From the NCBI GenBank assembly GCA_002389905.1, contig DGRE01000006.1, positions 1 through 20,911 on the forward strand: a DNA stretch of 20,911 bases, written 5' to 3'. The stretch comes from Hungatella sp. UBA4396 (lineage in GTDB: Bacteria > Bacillota > Clostridia > Lachnospirales > Lachnospiraceae). Made by a program: the position numbers and the translations under genes. The notes beneath the pieces are model-generated. The model was given only the letters and a program-made list of their open reading frames with translations, was not told the DNA's origin and ran no database searches. Shown here piece by piece: positions 1-8,068 of this stretch. Within the stretch, counting starts at the first letter, position 1; each line of letters starts with the position of its first letter.

Positions 1-23
1 TTTTTTGTCCGTGATACAAAAAT

Positions 24-55
24 AAAATGCGTCAGGGACGGCCCCGGCGCATTTT
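24..55 (-). terminator. Probable rho-independent terminator after the DUF1540 gene
   Basis: An 8-bp perfect outer stem (24-31 with 48-55, AAAATGCG/CGCATTTT) encloses a GGG/CCC inner pairing. On the minus strand it is followed by a T-rich run. It lies 15 bases past the stop codon of the DUF1540 gene. The plus-strand side is also T-rich, so it could act in both directions. Confidence 0.7.
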
Positions 56-69
56 GCTTTTTCTTATCT

Positions 70-384
70 TTATCTGGTCTTGAATGCGGAACATTCCGTG
101 TGGCCTGCTTCCCTGGCCCCGTCTCCGGCAATTCCAATGTGATCCGCGGAACAGTGGCGGTCCTCATTGTATACGCAGTTGACTGCCTCGCAGTCCACCT
201 CCAGCCTGCTTTCCGGAGTCTTGAACACATTCCGGAAGGAACCGTCCTTATTTTCATCAAAGCTTCCGCAAAATGTATCATAGGAATCCTTTGCCTGGTT
301 TCCTTCTACTATAATAGCAGACTTACAACAGTAGTAATCAGAATTATGAATACAGCTTGTAACACTACAGTCTAATTTTGTCAT
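70..384 (-). CDS. DUF1540 cysteine-rich small protein, two tandem domains
   Basis: A 104-residue protein made of two copies of a roughly 40-residue cysteine-rich unit. Unit one has Cys at 6, 11, 19, 20 and 39; unit two has Cys at 65, 70, 78 and 98. Each begins Asp-Cys-x4-Cys and ends Cys-x-x-Phe or similar, the layout of the DUF1540 family, which is common in Clostridia and has no settled function. The spacing suggests metal binding, but that is inference. The start at 384 is preferred over an ATG 48 bases upstream because AAAGGAGGT lies at the right distance before it, and the extra 16 residues would cover that site. There is no signal peptide or membrane segment. It lies downstream of thrS in the same direction, separated by a stable hairpin, and no clear promoter of its own is visible. 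Confidence 0.85.
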   Translation of the reverse strand: MTKLDCSVTSCIHNSDYYCCKSAIIVEGNQAKDSYDTFCGSFDENKDGSFRNVFKTPESRLEVDCEAVNCVYNEDRHCSADHIGIAGDGAREAGHTECSAFKTR

Positions 385-446
385 GACCTGTGACCTCCTT
401 TGATTTCTGAAGAAATTGAACTGATGATTCAAGAGGTAGTGTGCGC

Positions 447-489
447 AAATGGTCAGGAAAATATTCTCACGAATACTTCCTGACCATTT
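447..489 (-). terminator. Stable hairpin between thrS and the DUF1540 gene, atypical terminator
   Basis: A 13-bp perfect inverted repeat (447-459 with 477-489) continues inward with about six more pairs (GTATTC against GAATAT) around a four-base loop. It starts 11 bases past the thrS stop. The minus-strand 3' side reads TTTGCGC and so lacks a proper U-tract. It may stop transcription weakly, or mark and protect the 3' end of the thrS mRNA. Confidence 0.5.
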
Positions 490-500
490 TAAATTTAAAT

Positions 501-2462
501 TTATTTTGATTCTTCTGTTACATTTACCTTTTTGATTTCTTTTGTACGGATTTCACGGCAGATATCTTCAATAAAATCTCCCAGAGGACGCTGTCCTTCA
601 TCGCCGTTAAAGCGGCTGCGGACTGATACCACGCCTTCCTCTTCTTCCTTCTGTCCTACCACCAGCATGTAAGGAATCTTTGACAGACGGGCTTCACGGA
701 TCTTATAGCCGATTTTCTCTGCTCTCTCATCAACCGTTGCCAAAATGCCGTTTTCCTTTAACTGGGCTTCTACCTTCTCCGCATACTCATGATACTTTTC
801 AGAAATTGGAAGTACACGAACCTGCTCCGGACATAACCATGTCGGGAATGCGCCTTCGTATTTCTCAATGAGCCATGCCAAAGTTCTCTCATAGCATCCT
901 ATGGAGGTTCTGTGAATGATATAAGGACGCTTCTTGGTTCCGTCTCTGTCCACAAAGCTCATGTCAAAGCGCTCTGCCAGGAACATGTCAAGCTGAATGG
1001 TGATCATGGTGTCTTCCTTGCCGTATACATTTTTAGCCTGAATATCCAGCTTAGGGCCATAGAAAGCCGCTTCTCCTACTTCTTCCGTATATTCGATTCC
1101 AATGTGATCCAGAATCTTTCTCATCATATCCTGGACCTCATCCCACATCTCAGGAGTTCCCAGATATTTATCTGCTTTGTCAGGATCCCATTTGGACATC
1201 TGATAGGTTACATCGCCTTCCAGGCCAAGTGTGGTCAGACAGTATTTTGCCAAATCTACACAGCCTTTAAACTCTTCTTCTATCTGGTCAGGACGTACAA
1301 TTAAATGTCCTTCAGAAATAGTGAACTGGCGCACACGTGTCAAGCCGTGCATCTCTCCGGAGTCCTCATTCCGGAACAGAGTGGAAGTCTCGCCGTATCT
1401 GCAAGGTAAGTCACGGTAGGATTTCTGGCTCTGCTTGTAAACATAATACTGGAATGGGCAGGTCATGGGACGAAGTGCAAACACCTCATCATCCTTTTCC
1501 TCGTCTCCCAGCACAAACATTCCTTCCTTATAATGATCCCAATGGTCAGAAATGATATAGAGGTCTTTTTTTGCCATAAGAGGAGTTTTTGTCCTCATAT
1601 AGCCTCTCTTCTCTTCCTCATCCTCAATCCATCTCTGCATAGTCTGGACGATCTTGGCACCCTTTGGCATCAGAAGGGGAAGACCCTGGCCGATGACATC
1701 AACCGTTGCAAAGATTTCCAAATCCCGGCCCAGCTTGTTGTGATCCCGGTTTTTGATGTTTGCAAGGTATTCCAGGTATTCATTTAATTCTTCCTTCTTG
1801 GAAAAAGCTGTTCCGTAAACACGTGTCAGCATGGCGTTTTTCTCGCTGCCTCTCCAGTAAGCGCCTGAGGAGGAAGTCAGCTTAAATGCCTTGATGGGCT
1901 TTGTGCTCATCAGATGAGACCCTGCGCAGAGATCGGTAAAATCACCCTGGCTGTAGAAGGAAATTTCCTCGCTCTCCGGCAGATCCTGAATCAGCTCCAC
2001 CTTATAGGGCTCTCCCTTTTCCTCCATAAACTTAATGGCTTCTTCTCTCGGAAGGGTAAATCTATCGATTTTAGCACCTTCCTTTATGATCTTCTTCATT
2101 TCAGCTTCAATTTTATCTAAGTCCTCTCTTGAAAAAGAAGGGATGTCAAAATCGTAATAAAAGCCGTTTTCAATGGAAGGTCCGATTGCCAGCTTGGCCT
2201 GAGGGTACAGCCTCTTTACTGCCTGAGCCAAAATGTGGCTGGCTGTATGGCGGTAAGCCGAAAGACCTGCCGGATCATTGACAGTCAGAATGCTTAAGCT
2301 GCTGTCCTTATCCACAACAGTCCTTAAATCCACAACAGTTCCATCTACTTCGCCTGCACATGCATTTCTGGCCAGGCCTTCGCTTATATCAGAGGCAATG
2401 TCAATGACTGACATTGCATGCTCATATTCTTTGACTGAGCCGTCTTTTAATGTAATCTTCAT
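501..2462 (-). CDS. thrS: Threonyl-tRNA synthetase
   Basis: Class II aminoacyl-tRNA synthetase of 653 residues that charges tRNA-Thr in the cytoplasm. Order of domains: TGS domain at about 1-62; editing domain with the HxxxH pair H72/H76 and the C179-x3-H183 pair; catalytic core at about 240-540; anticodon-binding domain from about 545 to the end. C335, H386 and H517 sit where the zinc ligands of the E. coli enzyme lie. Motif 2 reads FRNEDSG...RVRQF, and motif 3 lies around residues 518-530. Length is normal for the family. An AAGGAG ribosome binding site precedes the ATG. A T-box leader lies directly upstream, so the gene is expected to be switched on when uncharged tRNA-Thr accumulates. Confidence 0.98.
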   Translation of the reverse strand: MKITLKDGSVKEYEHAMSVIDIASDISEGLARNACAGEVDGTVVDLRTVVDKDSSLSILTVNDPAGLSAYRHTASHILAQAVKRLYPQAKLAIGPSIENGFYYDFDIPSFSREDLDKIEAEMKKIIKEGAKIDRFTLPREEAIKFMEEKGEPYKVELIQDLPESEEISFYSQGDFTDLCAGSHLMSTKPIKAFKLTSSSGAYWRGSEKNAMLTRVYGTAFSKKEELNEYLEYLANIKNRDHNKLGRDLEIFATVDVIGQGLPLLMPKGAKIVQTMQRWIEDEEEKRGYMRTKTPLMAKKDLYIISDHWDHYKEGMFVLGDEEKDDEVFALRPMTCPFQYYVYKQSQKSYRDLPCRYGETSTLFRNEDSGEMHGLTRVRQFTISEGHLIVRPDQIEEEFKGCVDLAKYCLTTLGLEGDVTYQMSKWDPDKADKYLGTPEMWDEVQDMMRKILDHIGIEYTEEVGEAAFYGPKLDIQAKNVYGKEDTMITIQLDMFLAERFDMSFVDRDGTKKRPYIIHRTSIGCYERTLAWLIEKYEGAFPTWLCPEQVRVLPISEKYHEYAEKVEAQLKENGILATVDERAEKIGYKIREARLSKIPYMLVVGQKEEEEGVVSVRSRFNGDEGQRPLGDFIEDICREIRTKEIKKVNVTEESK

Positions 2463-2483
2463 CTTTTAATCTCCTTTTCTGAC

Positions 2484-2746
2484 AAATAAAAAAGTCCCTT
2501 TCCATATGCTTCCATACAGAAAGGGACGACTCAACTATAGGAATCGCGGTTCCACCCTTGCTTGAATGAACAAAAAATGTTCAAACCACTTCATTGTGAT
2601 GATAACGGAATCACCGTTCCCCATTAAGGGACGCTCCGAGCTGGTCTTCTCATAGCATTCCGGTAAGGCACTTTCACCAAACGGGCCTCTCTCTGAACTT
2701 TCCTGATATGATACTGGTCTCATCAACGCTTTTTATATTAATATCT
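2484..2746 (-). promoter_or_regulatory. T-box riboswitch leader of thrS
   Basis: The minus-strand leader holds the T-box signature AAGGGTGGAACCGCG (2560-2546), which base-pairs with the acceptor end of uncharged tRNA. It is followed by a terminator hairpin, GTCCCTTTC (2502-2494) against GAAAGGGAC (2527-2519), and a run of six T (2493-2488). Upstream lies the stem I region. A GAAGACCAG stretch there (ACC at 2645-2643) is a plausible threonine specifier codon, but I did not fold the stem to prove it. The leader fills nearly the whole 335-base gap between thrS and the AEC permease. Binding of uncharged tRNA-Thr would favour the antiterminator and read-through into thrS. Confidence 0.95.
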
Positions 2747-2752
2747 ATTCAA

Positions 2753-2780
2753 ATTATAACACGATGAAATTGTTTGTCAA
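2753..2780 (-). promoter_or_regulatory. Sigma-A promoter of the T-box/thrS transcript
   Basis: On the minus strand, a perfect TTGACA (2780-2775) and a perfect TATAAT (2758-2753) are separated by 16 bp. It lies just upstream of the T-box leader and a few bases past the end of the AEC gene. Confidence 0.88.
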
Positions 2781-2797
2781 GTAGGCGGTAATTTTTT

Positions 2798-3709
2798 TCA
2801 CAGCAGGATAATAAGGGCAGCTGTAATCGCCACAATGCTTATGATGATTGACATGGAATTGACGGCACTGGCCATCTCGATATCTCCGTTTAAGGCACCT
2901 GTAAAGGCTGGAGCCACCGAAGATATGGGCCCTAAAGAAACAATGGCTAAAGCCTGGCGCATTTCCAGTTCAAAGGGAGTGAGGAAATAAAATCCCAGGG
3001 CCATGAGGACGGCAAGCCCGTACCTGGTGGCTAAAATTTTAATGATCTGGGCTATTTTCTCTTTTTCCATCCGTATTTCAAACCCAATGCCCAGCATAAG
3101 CAGGGCAATGAATCCATTGGCCGCCCCTGCGGTTTCTGCAAAGCTGAGAATCACGGCGGGAAGCTTGATCTTTAACAGGGCTAACACAGTCATGACCACA
3201 TAAGCGTCAAAGGGAACAGAGGAAAACAGCTTCAGCAAAATATTTTTCAAAGAAGGCTTTTCCTCTTCTCCGACCACCATACTGCCCAGGGTATAATTGA
3301 TTCCGGTACACATGACGGCGTTTCCTGCATCAAAAAGGCTGGTGACTGCAAATCCCATGGGGCTTAAAAAGCTCTGCACAAAGGGCATGGTGAAGTTCCC
3401 CACATTGTATCCGGACATGTTGATCATTGCAAAGGCTCTCGTTTCCTTTGATTTTGAAAGGTTCATCAGATAACCGATGACAATGGTGACCACGTTGCAT
3501 AAAAGCCCGGCTGCACACATGACCAGCAGGGAATACTCCATGGTAATCTTGCTGAAATTAGACACAATGGCTGCCGGAAGAGTAATTTTAATGACCACTT
3601 TAGAAAATAAGTAAAAATCCTTTGCACGAAAAAATCCTGCCAGTTTAAGCAGGTAGCCCATTGCAATAATTGCTACAAATGCAACTGCCTTTGCCAATAC
3701 TGCTGCCAT
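2798..3709 (-). CDS. AEC-family (auxin efflux carrier-like) permease
   Basis: A 303-residue, highly hydrophobic protein with about ten membrane segments from residue 3 to the C-terminus, matching the usual size and two-fold layout of the AEC transporter family in the plasma membrane. The first half contains an Asn/Gly/Phe-rich stretch (MSGYNVGNFTMPF, about residues 98-110) typical of the family's helix break, and the second half has the proline-rich SLGPISSVAPAF segment near residue 257. Bacterial relatives move organic acids such as malate or malonate, amino acids or auxin-like compounds, but the substrate cannot be told here. It lies 101 bp downstream of the aminotransferase gene in the same direction, so co-transcription is possible. 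The ribosome binding site is weak (AAAGAGAG). Confidence 0.88.
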   Translation of the reverse strand: MAAVLAKAVAFVAIIAMGYLLKLAGFFRAKDFYLFSKVVIKITLPAAIVSNFSKITMEYSLLVMCAAGLLCNVVTIVIGYLMNLSKSKETRAFAMINMSGYNVGNFTMPFVQSFLSPMGFAVTSLFDAGNAVMCTGINYTLGSMVVGEEEKPSLKNILLKLFSSVPFDAYVVMTVLALLKIKLPAVILSFAETAGAANGFIALLMLGIGFEIRMEKEKIAQIIKILATRYGLAVLMALGFYFLTPFELEMRQALAIVSLGPISSVAPAFTGALNGDIEMASAVNSMSIIISIVAITAALIILL

Positions 3710-3770
3710 AGAACGCTCTCTTTTCTTTTTGTATTTTATTTAGGAGAAACTGTCTGCTCATACCAAAGTT

Positions 3771-3798
3771 CCGGCGGTGCCGCAATCAGCCCCGCCGG
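3771..3798 (-). other. GC-rich hairpin between the aminotransferase and AEC genes
   Basis: CCGGCGG (3771-3777) and CCGCCGG (3792-3798) form a perfect 7-bp stem with a 14-base loop, 13 bases past the aminotransferase stop. No T-run follows on the minus strand, so it is not a standard terminator. It may attenuate or separate expression of the downstream permease gene. Confidence 0.4.
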
Positions 3799-3810
3799 AT
3801 ATCAATATAT

Positions 3811-4881
3811 TTATTTCACTTCCACGGTCCAGCCCTTCGGACCTTCTATTGCGCCAAGCTGGATTCCTGTTATGGTATCGTAAAGCTTCTGGGTCAGTTC
3901 TCCGATCTTTCCGCCTCCGATGGACATCCTGTCTTCCTCAAACCGAAGCTCTCCTACCGGGGAAATAACCGCAGCTGTTCCGGTTCCAAAACATTCCTCC
4001 AAAGCTCCTGACTCTGCGGCAGCAATTACCTCATCTACGGAAACCTTCCGCTCCTCTACGGCCACTCCCCATTCCCTGCAAAGGGCGAGGACAGAATCTC
4101 TGGTGACTCCCTGAAGAATGCTTCCGTTTAATTCAGGTGTGACCACAACACCGTTGATCTTAAAGAAGATGTTCATAGCTCCTACTTCTTCAATATATTT
4201 ACGGTGAACTCCGTCAAGCCATAACACCTGAGAATATCCTTCTTCATGTGCCTTTACCTGAGAGGCCAGGGAGGCCACATAATTTCCGCCTGTCTTTGCC
4301 TCTCCGATTCCGCCCTTTACTGCTCTGACGTATTCGTCCTCAATCCAGATCTTGACCGGATCAAGTCCGCTGGCGTAGTAAGCGCCTACAGGGGACAAAA
4401 TAATCATGAATTTATAAGTATAGGAAGCTCTGACTCCCAAGTATGGGTCCGTAGCAATGACAAAGGGTCTGACATAAAGGGAAGTTCCCGGCTTTGTGGG
4501 AATCCAGTCCTGGTCTACAGACACCACGGTCTTCAATGCCTCTAAAAACAAATCCTCCGGAATCTCAGGAATACAAAGACGGCGGTTGCTCTTATTGGCA
4601 CGCTCAATGTTCTTATCCGGGCGGAACATCAGAATCCGTCCGTCTTCTGCTTTATAAGCCTTTAAACCCTCAAACATCTCCTGTCCATAGTGAAATACCA
4701 TGGCAGATGGATCCAGCTCCAGTTTATGATAAGACACGACCCGGGGATCATACCAGCCTTTTCCTTCCTCATAGTCCATTTCAAACATGTGGTCTGTAAA
4801 AATGGTTCCAAATACCAATGGATTGTCTTTGCCTGGTTTTTCCTTGGGACAAGCATTTTTTTCAATTCTGATTGTCTGCAT
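3811..4881 (-). CDS. ilvE: Branched-chain amino acid aminotransferase
   Basis: Fold-type IV PLP enzyme of 356 residues that interconverts Leu, Ile and Val with their 2-keto acids using glutamate/2-oxoglutarate. The PLP lysine is most likely K196 in the AKTGGNYVAS motif, which matches the catalytic-lysine motif of mammalian and bacterial BCATs. Other family features are the FHYGQEMFEGLKAY stretch (63-76), the RPDKN...R segment (87-101) and the EECFGTGTAA stretch near residue 290. The length fits the larger (about 350 aa) BCAT group rather than the 300-residue E. coli type. The start at 4881 is chosen because AAGGAAG precedes it; an in-frame ATG 72 bases upstream would add a basic, non-conserved tail. 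It has its own strong promoter and a leader of about 100 nt. Confidence 0.95.
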   Translation of the reverse strand: MQTIRIEKNACPKEKPGKDNPLVFGTIFTDHMFEMDYEEGKGWYDPRVVSYHKLELDPSAMVFHYGQEMFEGLKAYKAEDGRILMFRPDKNIERANKSNRRLCIPEIPEDLFLEALKTVVSVDQDWIPTKPGTSLYVRPFVIATDPYLGVRASYTYKFMIILSPVGAYYASGLDPVKIWIEDEYVRAVKGGIGEAKTGGNYVASLASQVKAHEEGYSQVLWLDGVHRKYIEEVGAMNIFFKINGVVVTPELNGSILQGVTRDSVLALCREWGVAVEERKVSVDEVIAAAESGALEECFGTGTAAVISPVGELRFEEDRMSIGGGKIGELTQKLYDTITGIQLGAIEGPKGWTVEVK

Positions 4882-4990
4882 TTTGTACTCTTCCTTTCTC
4901 TTCCCTGCCCACGCTCTCTGGGCATCACGGTATACCCGGAGGGTGCTTCCCATACCTGCATATCTGTCAGCTTATTATAATTTGTTTATC

Positions 4991-5019
4991 ATTATGGTCC
5001 AAAAAACTCCTGCTGTCAA
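4991..5019 (-). promoter_or_regulatory. Sigma-A promoter of ilvE
   Basis: On the minus strand, a perfect TTGACA (5019-5014) is followed 17 bp later by CATAAT (4996-4991). It starts 17 bases past the end of the upstream amidase gene. This makes ilvE an independent transcription unit with about 100 nt of untranslated leader. I saw no leader peptide rich in Leu/Ile/Val codons there. Confidence 0.85.
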
Positions 5020-5035
5020 GAAATTTCAGCCTGCT

Positions 5036-5947
5036 TTACTCTGCCGAAATGGAATCAAAACCATAACTCTGGGTTATATACCGGGGGAATTCCATTCTCA
5101 CAGTCTTCATGGGGTTCACAGTCTGGCAAATTGCCAGATCTCCGGCCATGGTCAGAAGCATGCCTGCATCCTCACTGTCCATGCCCGCCTTTTCCTTTAT
5201 AAAGTCAAACATCTGTCTGGTGGCCGCCCGCCAGGCCTCCTCCACGCTCTCCCTGGAGGCAATGGTAATAAGCCGGTCTTCGGTTTCAATCATGGGATAA
5301 GGAACACAGTTTCTGTTCCTGACCACCTCCACTAAAACTGTGGCCCGCCCTTCAATCTCCAGTCCGCAGTCCTCCACCTCTCCGTCGCCCATCACTCCAT
5401 GGAAATCTCCCATGGACAAAAGGGCTCCTTCCACAAATACAGGCAGGTAAAGGGTAACGCCCTTTCTGATCTGGGTGCAGTCCATATTTCCGCCGTGGTC
5501 CATGGGGGTGATGGTGGAAACTCCATCTCCTTCAGGAGCCACGCCAATGACCCCGATCATAGGCTTTACCGGAATCCGGAGCTTTTCGTTATACAGGGCG
5601 AATCCGTCTTTTACGGGAACCCTTTTTAAGACCTTGCAGGGAAATTCTTCCTTTTCACTTCCGCTTCCCGGGCCCAGCATGACAATGCCTACAGGGCCCA
5701 TTTCAATGTCCAGAATTTTGATCTTTAACATGTCTCCCGGCATGGCGCCTTCCACATAAAGAGGACCTGTGGCCGGATTTCCCGGCTTTCTTACCACATT
5801 TTCAAAGGTGGCCTCCTCAGGCAGAAACTGATTGGTGAAGCAGTCATAGGTTTCAAATACAACCGTCTCTCCCGGTTTTATGCTGCCGCAGGGAGGATTC
5901 TCCTTTGACAGAATATTGGTAATATAATTTCTGGTTATGGTTTTCAT
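5036..5947 (-). CDS. Acetamidase/formamidase family hydrolase
   Basis: A 303-residue cytoplasmic enzyme of the FmdA/AmdA family, which hydrolyses short amides (formamide, acetamide) to the acid and ammonia. Family landmarks are GPLYVEGAMPGD (61-72), MDHGGNMD (149-156) and the GDFHGVMGDGEVE stretch (180-192). The His and Asp residues in the last two are expected metal ligands. Its ATG overlaps the stop codon of the MATE gene as ATGA (5944-5947), so translation is coupled to that transporter. The pairing suggests linked jobs, for instance hydrolysis and export of an amide-like compound, but the natural substrate is unknown. The length is in the short bacterial class (about 300) rather than the 400-residue fungal-like class. 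Confidence 0.9.
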   Translation of the reverse strand: MKTITRNYITNILSKENPPCGSIKPGETVVFETYDCFTNQFLPEEATFENVVRKPGNPATGPLYVEGAMPGDMLKIKILDIEMGPVGIVMLGPGSGSEKEEFPCKVLKRVPVKDGFALYNEKLRIPVKPMIGVIGVAPEGDGVSTITPMDHGGNMDCTQIRKGVTLYLPVFVEGALLSMGDFHGVMGDGEVEDCGLEIEGRATVLVEVVRNRNCVPYPMIETEDRLITIASRESVEEAWRAATRQMFDFIKEKAGMDSEDAGMLLTMAGDLAICQTVNPMKTVRMEFPRYITQSYGFDSISAE

Positions 5948-7347
5948 TGATCTGTACCTCTGGACTCTTTATATGTCATTTTCTTTATCTTTTGTTTTCT
6001 GCCAAGCTCCGGCCATACCGTAGCCAGCATGGTAATAAAGCAGGCGCAGCCTCCGATTAAGTTGGATATTGGCTCTGACATCAGGATTCCTGACGGGCCG
6101 TTTCCCATGACGGCAGGAAGGATCAGGATTAAGGGAGCCACAATAACCACCTTTCGGAAAACAGAAAAGAACACAGCTTTTTTTGCCTTTCCCAAAGCAA
6201 CAAACACGGACTGGGCCGCAAATTGCAGGGACATGAAAAAGAATCCGAAATAATAGATCCGCATGGCTGCAACTCCTTCTTTTAATAGCTCTGGATCCCG
6301 GTTGAATATCCGAATGAAAAATTCCGGAAAGCGGTGGATCAGCCCCCACATAAGTGTGGTGTATATGATGGACACTGCCGAAACAAATACGATGGACCGC
6401 TTTACCCTGTCATATTGTTCCGCTCCATAGTTGTATCCCATAACAGGCTGGGCGCCGCTGGTGACCCCGTTTACAGGCATGGTAATTACTTCCCGGACCG
6501 AATTAACGACAGTCATGATTCCCACATACAAGTCTCCGCCATAGCGCTGAAGGGAAGAATTATATAAAATTTGAACCAGGCTGTTGGTGATGGACATGGT
6601 AAAGCCCGACATGCCAAGGCCTGTAATATTTCTCACTCTGTACTTTTCTAAACGGAAGCAGGAGGTTTTCAGCTTTATGATAGCCTTTTTACCTGTCAGA
6701 AACTTAACAATCCAGACCGCAGACAGAAACTGGGATATGATGGTGGCGAAAGCCGCCCCTTTCACTCCCATGTTCAGAACAAAAATGAATATGGGGTCTA
6801 AAATAATATTGGAAATTGCTCCCAGAAGAACCGTCATCATCCCGATGGTTCCAAAGCCCTGGGAGTTGATGAAACTGTTCATTCCAAGACCGATCATCAC
6901 AAAGATATTTCCTACCAGATAAACGGTGATATACTGGGCCGCATAGGAATAAGTTAAGTCACTGGCCCCAAACAGATACAGCATGGGCTTTTTGAATATA
7001 AGTCCCAAAACTGTCAGCATGACTCCGGAAATCATTAAAAGCACAAAGGAATTGCCCATAATCTGTTCCGCTTCCTTTACATTTCCCCGTCCCCGTTCAA
7101 TGGAACACAAGGGGGCGCCGCCCATTCCGAAGAGATTGGCAAAAGCAATGACCATGGAAATAATGGGAAGGCACAAGCCCAGGCCCGTTAATGCCAGGGT
7201 GGAATTTTCAGGTATCATTCCTATGTAGACCCGGTCCACAATGTTATAAAGTACATTGATAAACTGGGCCAAGGTCATGGGAAGAGCCAGTTTCAATATG
7301 TTCCCTACTACGCTTCCTTGTGAAAAATCGTTTTTTGTATCAGTCAT
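5944..7347 (-). CDS. MATE family multidrug/metabolite exporter
   Basis: A 467-residue membrane protein with about twelve hydrophobic segments in two homologous halves (about 13-225 and 235-450), the normal build of MATE antiporters, which expel cationic drugs or metabolites using Na+ or H+ gradients. The first helix region carries LPMTLAQFINVLYNIVDRVYIG, the usual MATE opening. The PVNGVTSGAQPVMGYNYGA stretch near residue 290 is the matching family signature at the start of the second half. An AGAAGG ribosome binding site lies about nine bases before the ATG. It is the first gene of a two-gene unit with the amidase, with a 4-bp start/stop overlap. Substrate unknown. Confidence 0.93.
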   Translation of the reverse strand: MTDTKNDFSQGSVVGNILKLALPMTLAQFINVLYNIVDRVYIGMIPENSTLALTGLGLCLPIISMVIAFANLFGMGGAPLCSIERGRGNVKEAEQIMGNSFVLLMISGVMLTVLGLIFKKPMLYLFGASDLTYSYAAQYITVYLVGNIFVMIGLGMNSFINSQGFGTIGMMTVLLGAISNIILDPIFIFVLNMGVKGAAFATIISQFLSAVWIVKFLTGKKAIIKLKTSCFRLEKYRVRNITGLGMSGFTMSITNSLVQILYNSSLQRYGGDLYVGIMTVVNSVREVITMPVNGVTSGAQPVMGYNYGAEQYDRVKRSIVFVSAVSIIYTTLMWGLIHRFPEFFIRIFNRDPELLKEGVAAMRIYYFGFFFMSLQFAAQSVFVALGKAKKAVFFSVFRKVVIVAPLILILPAVMGNGPSGILMSEPISNLIGGCACFITMLATVWPELGRKQKIKKMTYKESRGTDQ

Positions 7348-7433
7348 TTCCTTACTGCCTTCTTTCTATTTTCTTCTCCGCCTTTTTTCTGCTATCAATC
7401 AAGCAATTTGCCGCTCATACCCTATCTTTATTT

Positions 7434-7462
7434 ATCATACCACCATCGCTCCGTTTTTGCAT
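7434..7462 (-). promoter_or_regulatory. Candidate promoter of the MATE-amidase unit
   Basis: On the minus strand, ATGCAA (7462-7457) and TATGAT (7439-7434) are 17 bp apart, about 90 bases before the MATE start. The -35 element is poor, so this is tentative. Confidence 0.35.
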
Positions 7463-7480
7463 CCCCTTTTTCCTTCTTCA

Positions 7481-7544
7481 TGCAATGACAGACTGCTGCA
7501 AAAGAAACATTTCCTTCTGCGGCAGCCTGTTATGACTGATTGCA
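7481..7544 (-). terminator. Imperfect hairpin downstream of the PPC-domain gene
   Basis: TGCAAT (7481-7486) pairs with ATTGCA (7539-7544). Inside, ACAG and GCTGC pair with CTGT and GCAGC, with bulges between. It begins 15 bases past the PPC gene stop codon. No clear T-run follows on the minus strand, so a terminator role is only possible. Confidence 0.3.
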
Positions 7545-7558
7545 TTTATTCTCTTTTA

Positions 7559-7996
7559 TCAGCCGTTTTTCTCATGAAACTGAAATAAATTCAGCCCTAT
7601 GGCTTCATCTTCTCTCCGTTCCACTGTCCCGGGAATTTCCGTTATGATCAGTTCACCGGTGGCACTGATCACTCCCCGGCTTAAATGGCCTCCGTGGCAT
7701 TCTCCTGTATGGGGATTTCCGATTACCATGTGCAGATGCAGATAAGGATTGCCAGCCTTTTGGGTGATGCTTCCCATCAGCGAGGCAATCTCGTAAAGCC
7801 CCTGATACTCACGGCTGTAGTACTGCTTCTTTTCTGTATCAAAAACACCAAGATGAACTTTGTCCACCGCTCCAAGCCCGGTTACGGAGGCAAGATTTAT
7901 TCCTTCCTCCCTGCAAAGCTCCGTCAGACTGACAAGAATTTCATCACCGGGGTCCAGCCGCACCACAAATGTATGTTCAAACTTTCGATATTCCAT
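7559..7996 (-). CDS. PPC-domain (DUF296) protein
   Basis: A 145-residue, single-domain protein of the PPC/DUF296 family. The family core is present: VTGLGAV (38-44), then LHLHMVIG (86-93) and HGGHL (101-105). His 87, 89 and 104 are placed like the metal-binding histidines of bacterial PPC proteins. In plants this domain is linked to AT-hook DNA-binding proteins. The stand-alone bacterial forms have no AT-hook and their role is unsettled, so 'DNA-binding' should not be assumed. AGGAGGG precedes the ATG. It lies 140 bp downstream of garD with an inverted repeat and a possible promoter between, so it is probably a separate unit that can also be reached by read-through. Confidence 0.88.
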   Translation of the reverse strand: MEYRKFEHTFVVRLDPGDEILVSLTELCREEGINLASVTGLGAVDKVHLGVFDTEKKQYYSREYQGLYEIASLMGSITQKAGNPYLHLHMVIGNPHTGECHGGHLSRGVISATGELIITEIPGTVERREDEAIGLNLFQFHEKNG

Positions 7997-8039
7997 ATGG
8001 AAGCCCTCCTTCTTTCCTGCTGTTTTGTCTATATTTTAT

Positions 8040-8068
8040 ACTATAGCAAACTTTTCCTGATAAATAAA
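8040..8068 (-). promoter_or_regulatory. Candidate promoter of the PPC-domain gene
   Basis: On the minus strand, TTTATT (8068-8063) and TATAGT (8045-8040) are 17 bp apart, about 45 bases before the ATG. The -35 lies inside the left arm of the 8061-8127 inverted repeat, which would let that repeat affect initiation. Confidence 0.4.

Noticed and set aside
2535..2726. 63-residue open frame in the thrS leader
   Set aside because: It lies wholly inside the T-box RNA and is explained by that structure.
4882..4953. 24-residue N-terminal extension of the branched-chain aminotransferase
   Set aside because: The inner ATG has an AAGGAAG ribosome binding site, and the extra residues are basic and unlike the family start.
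4787..5335. 182-residue open frame on the plus strand spanning the ilvE start and the amidase end
   Set aside because: It crosses two supported minus-strand genes and the ilvE promoter; the translation looks random.
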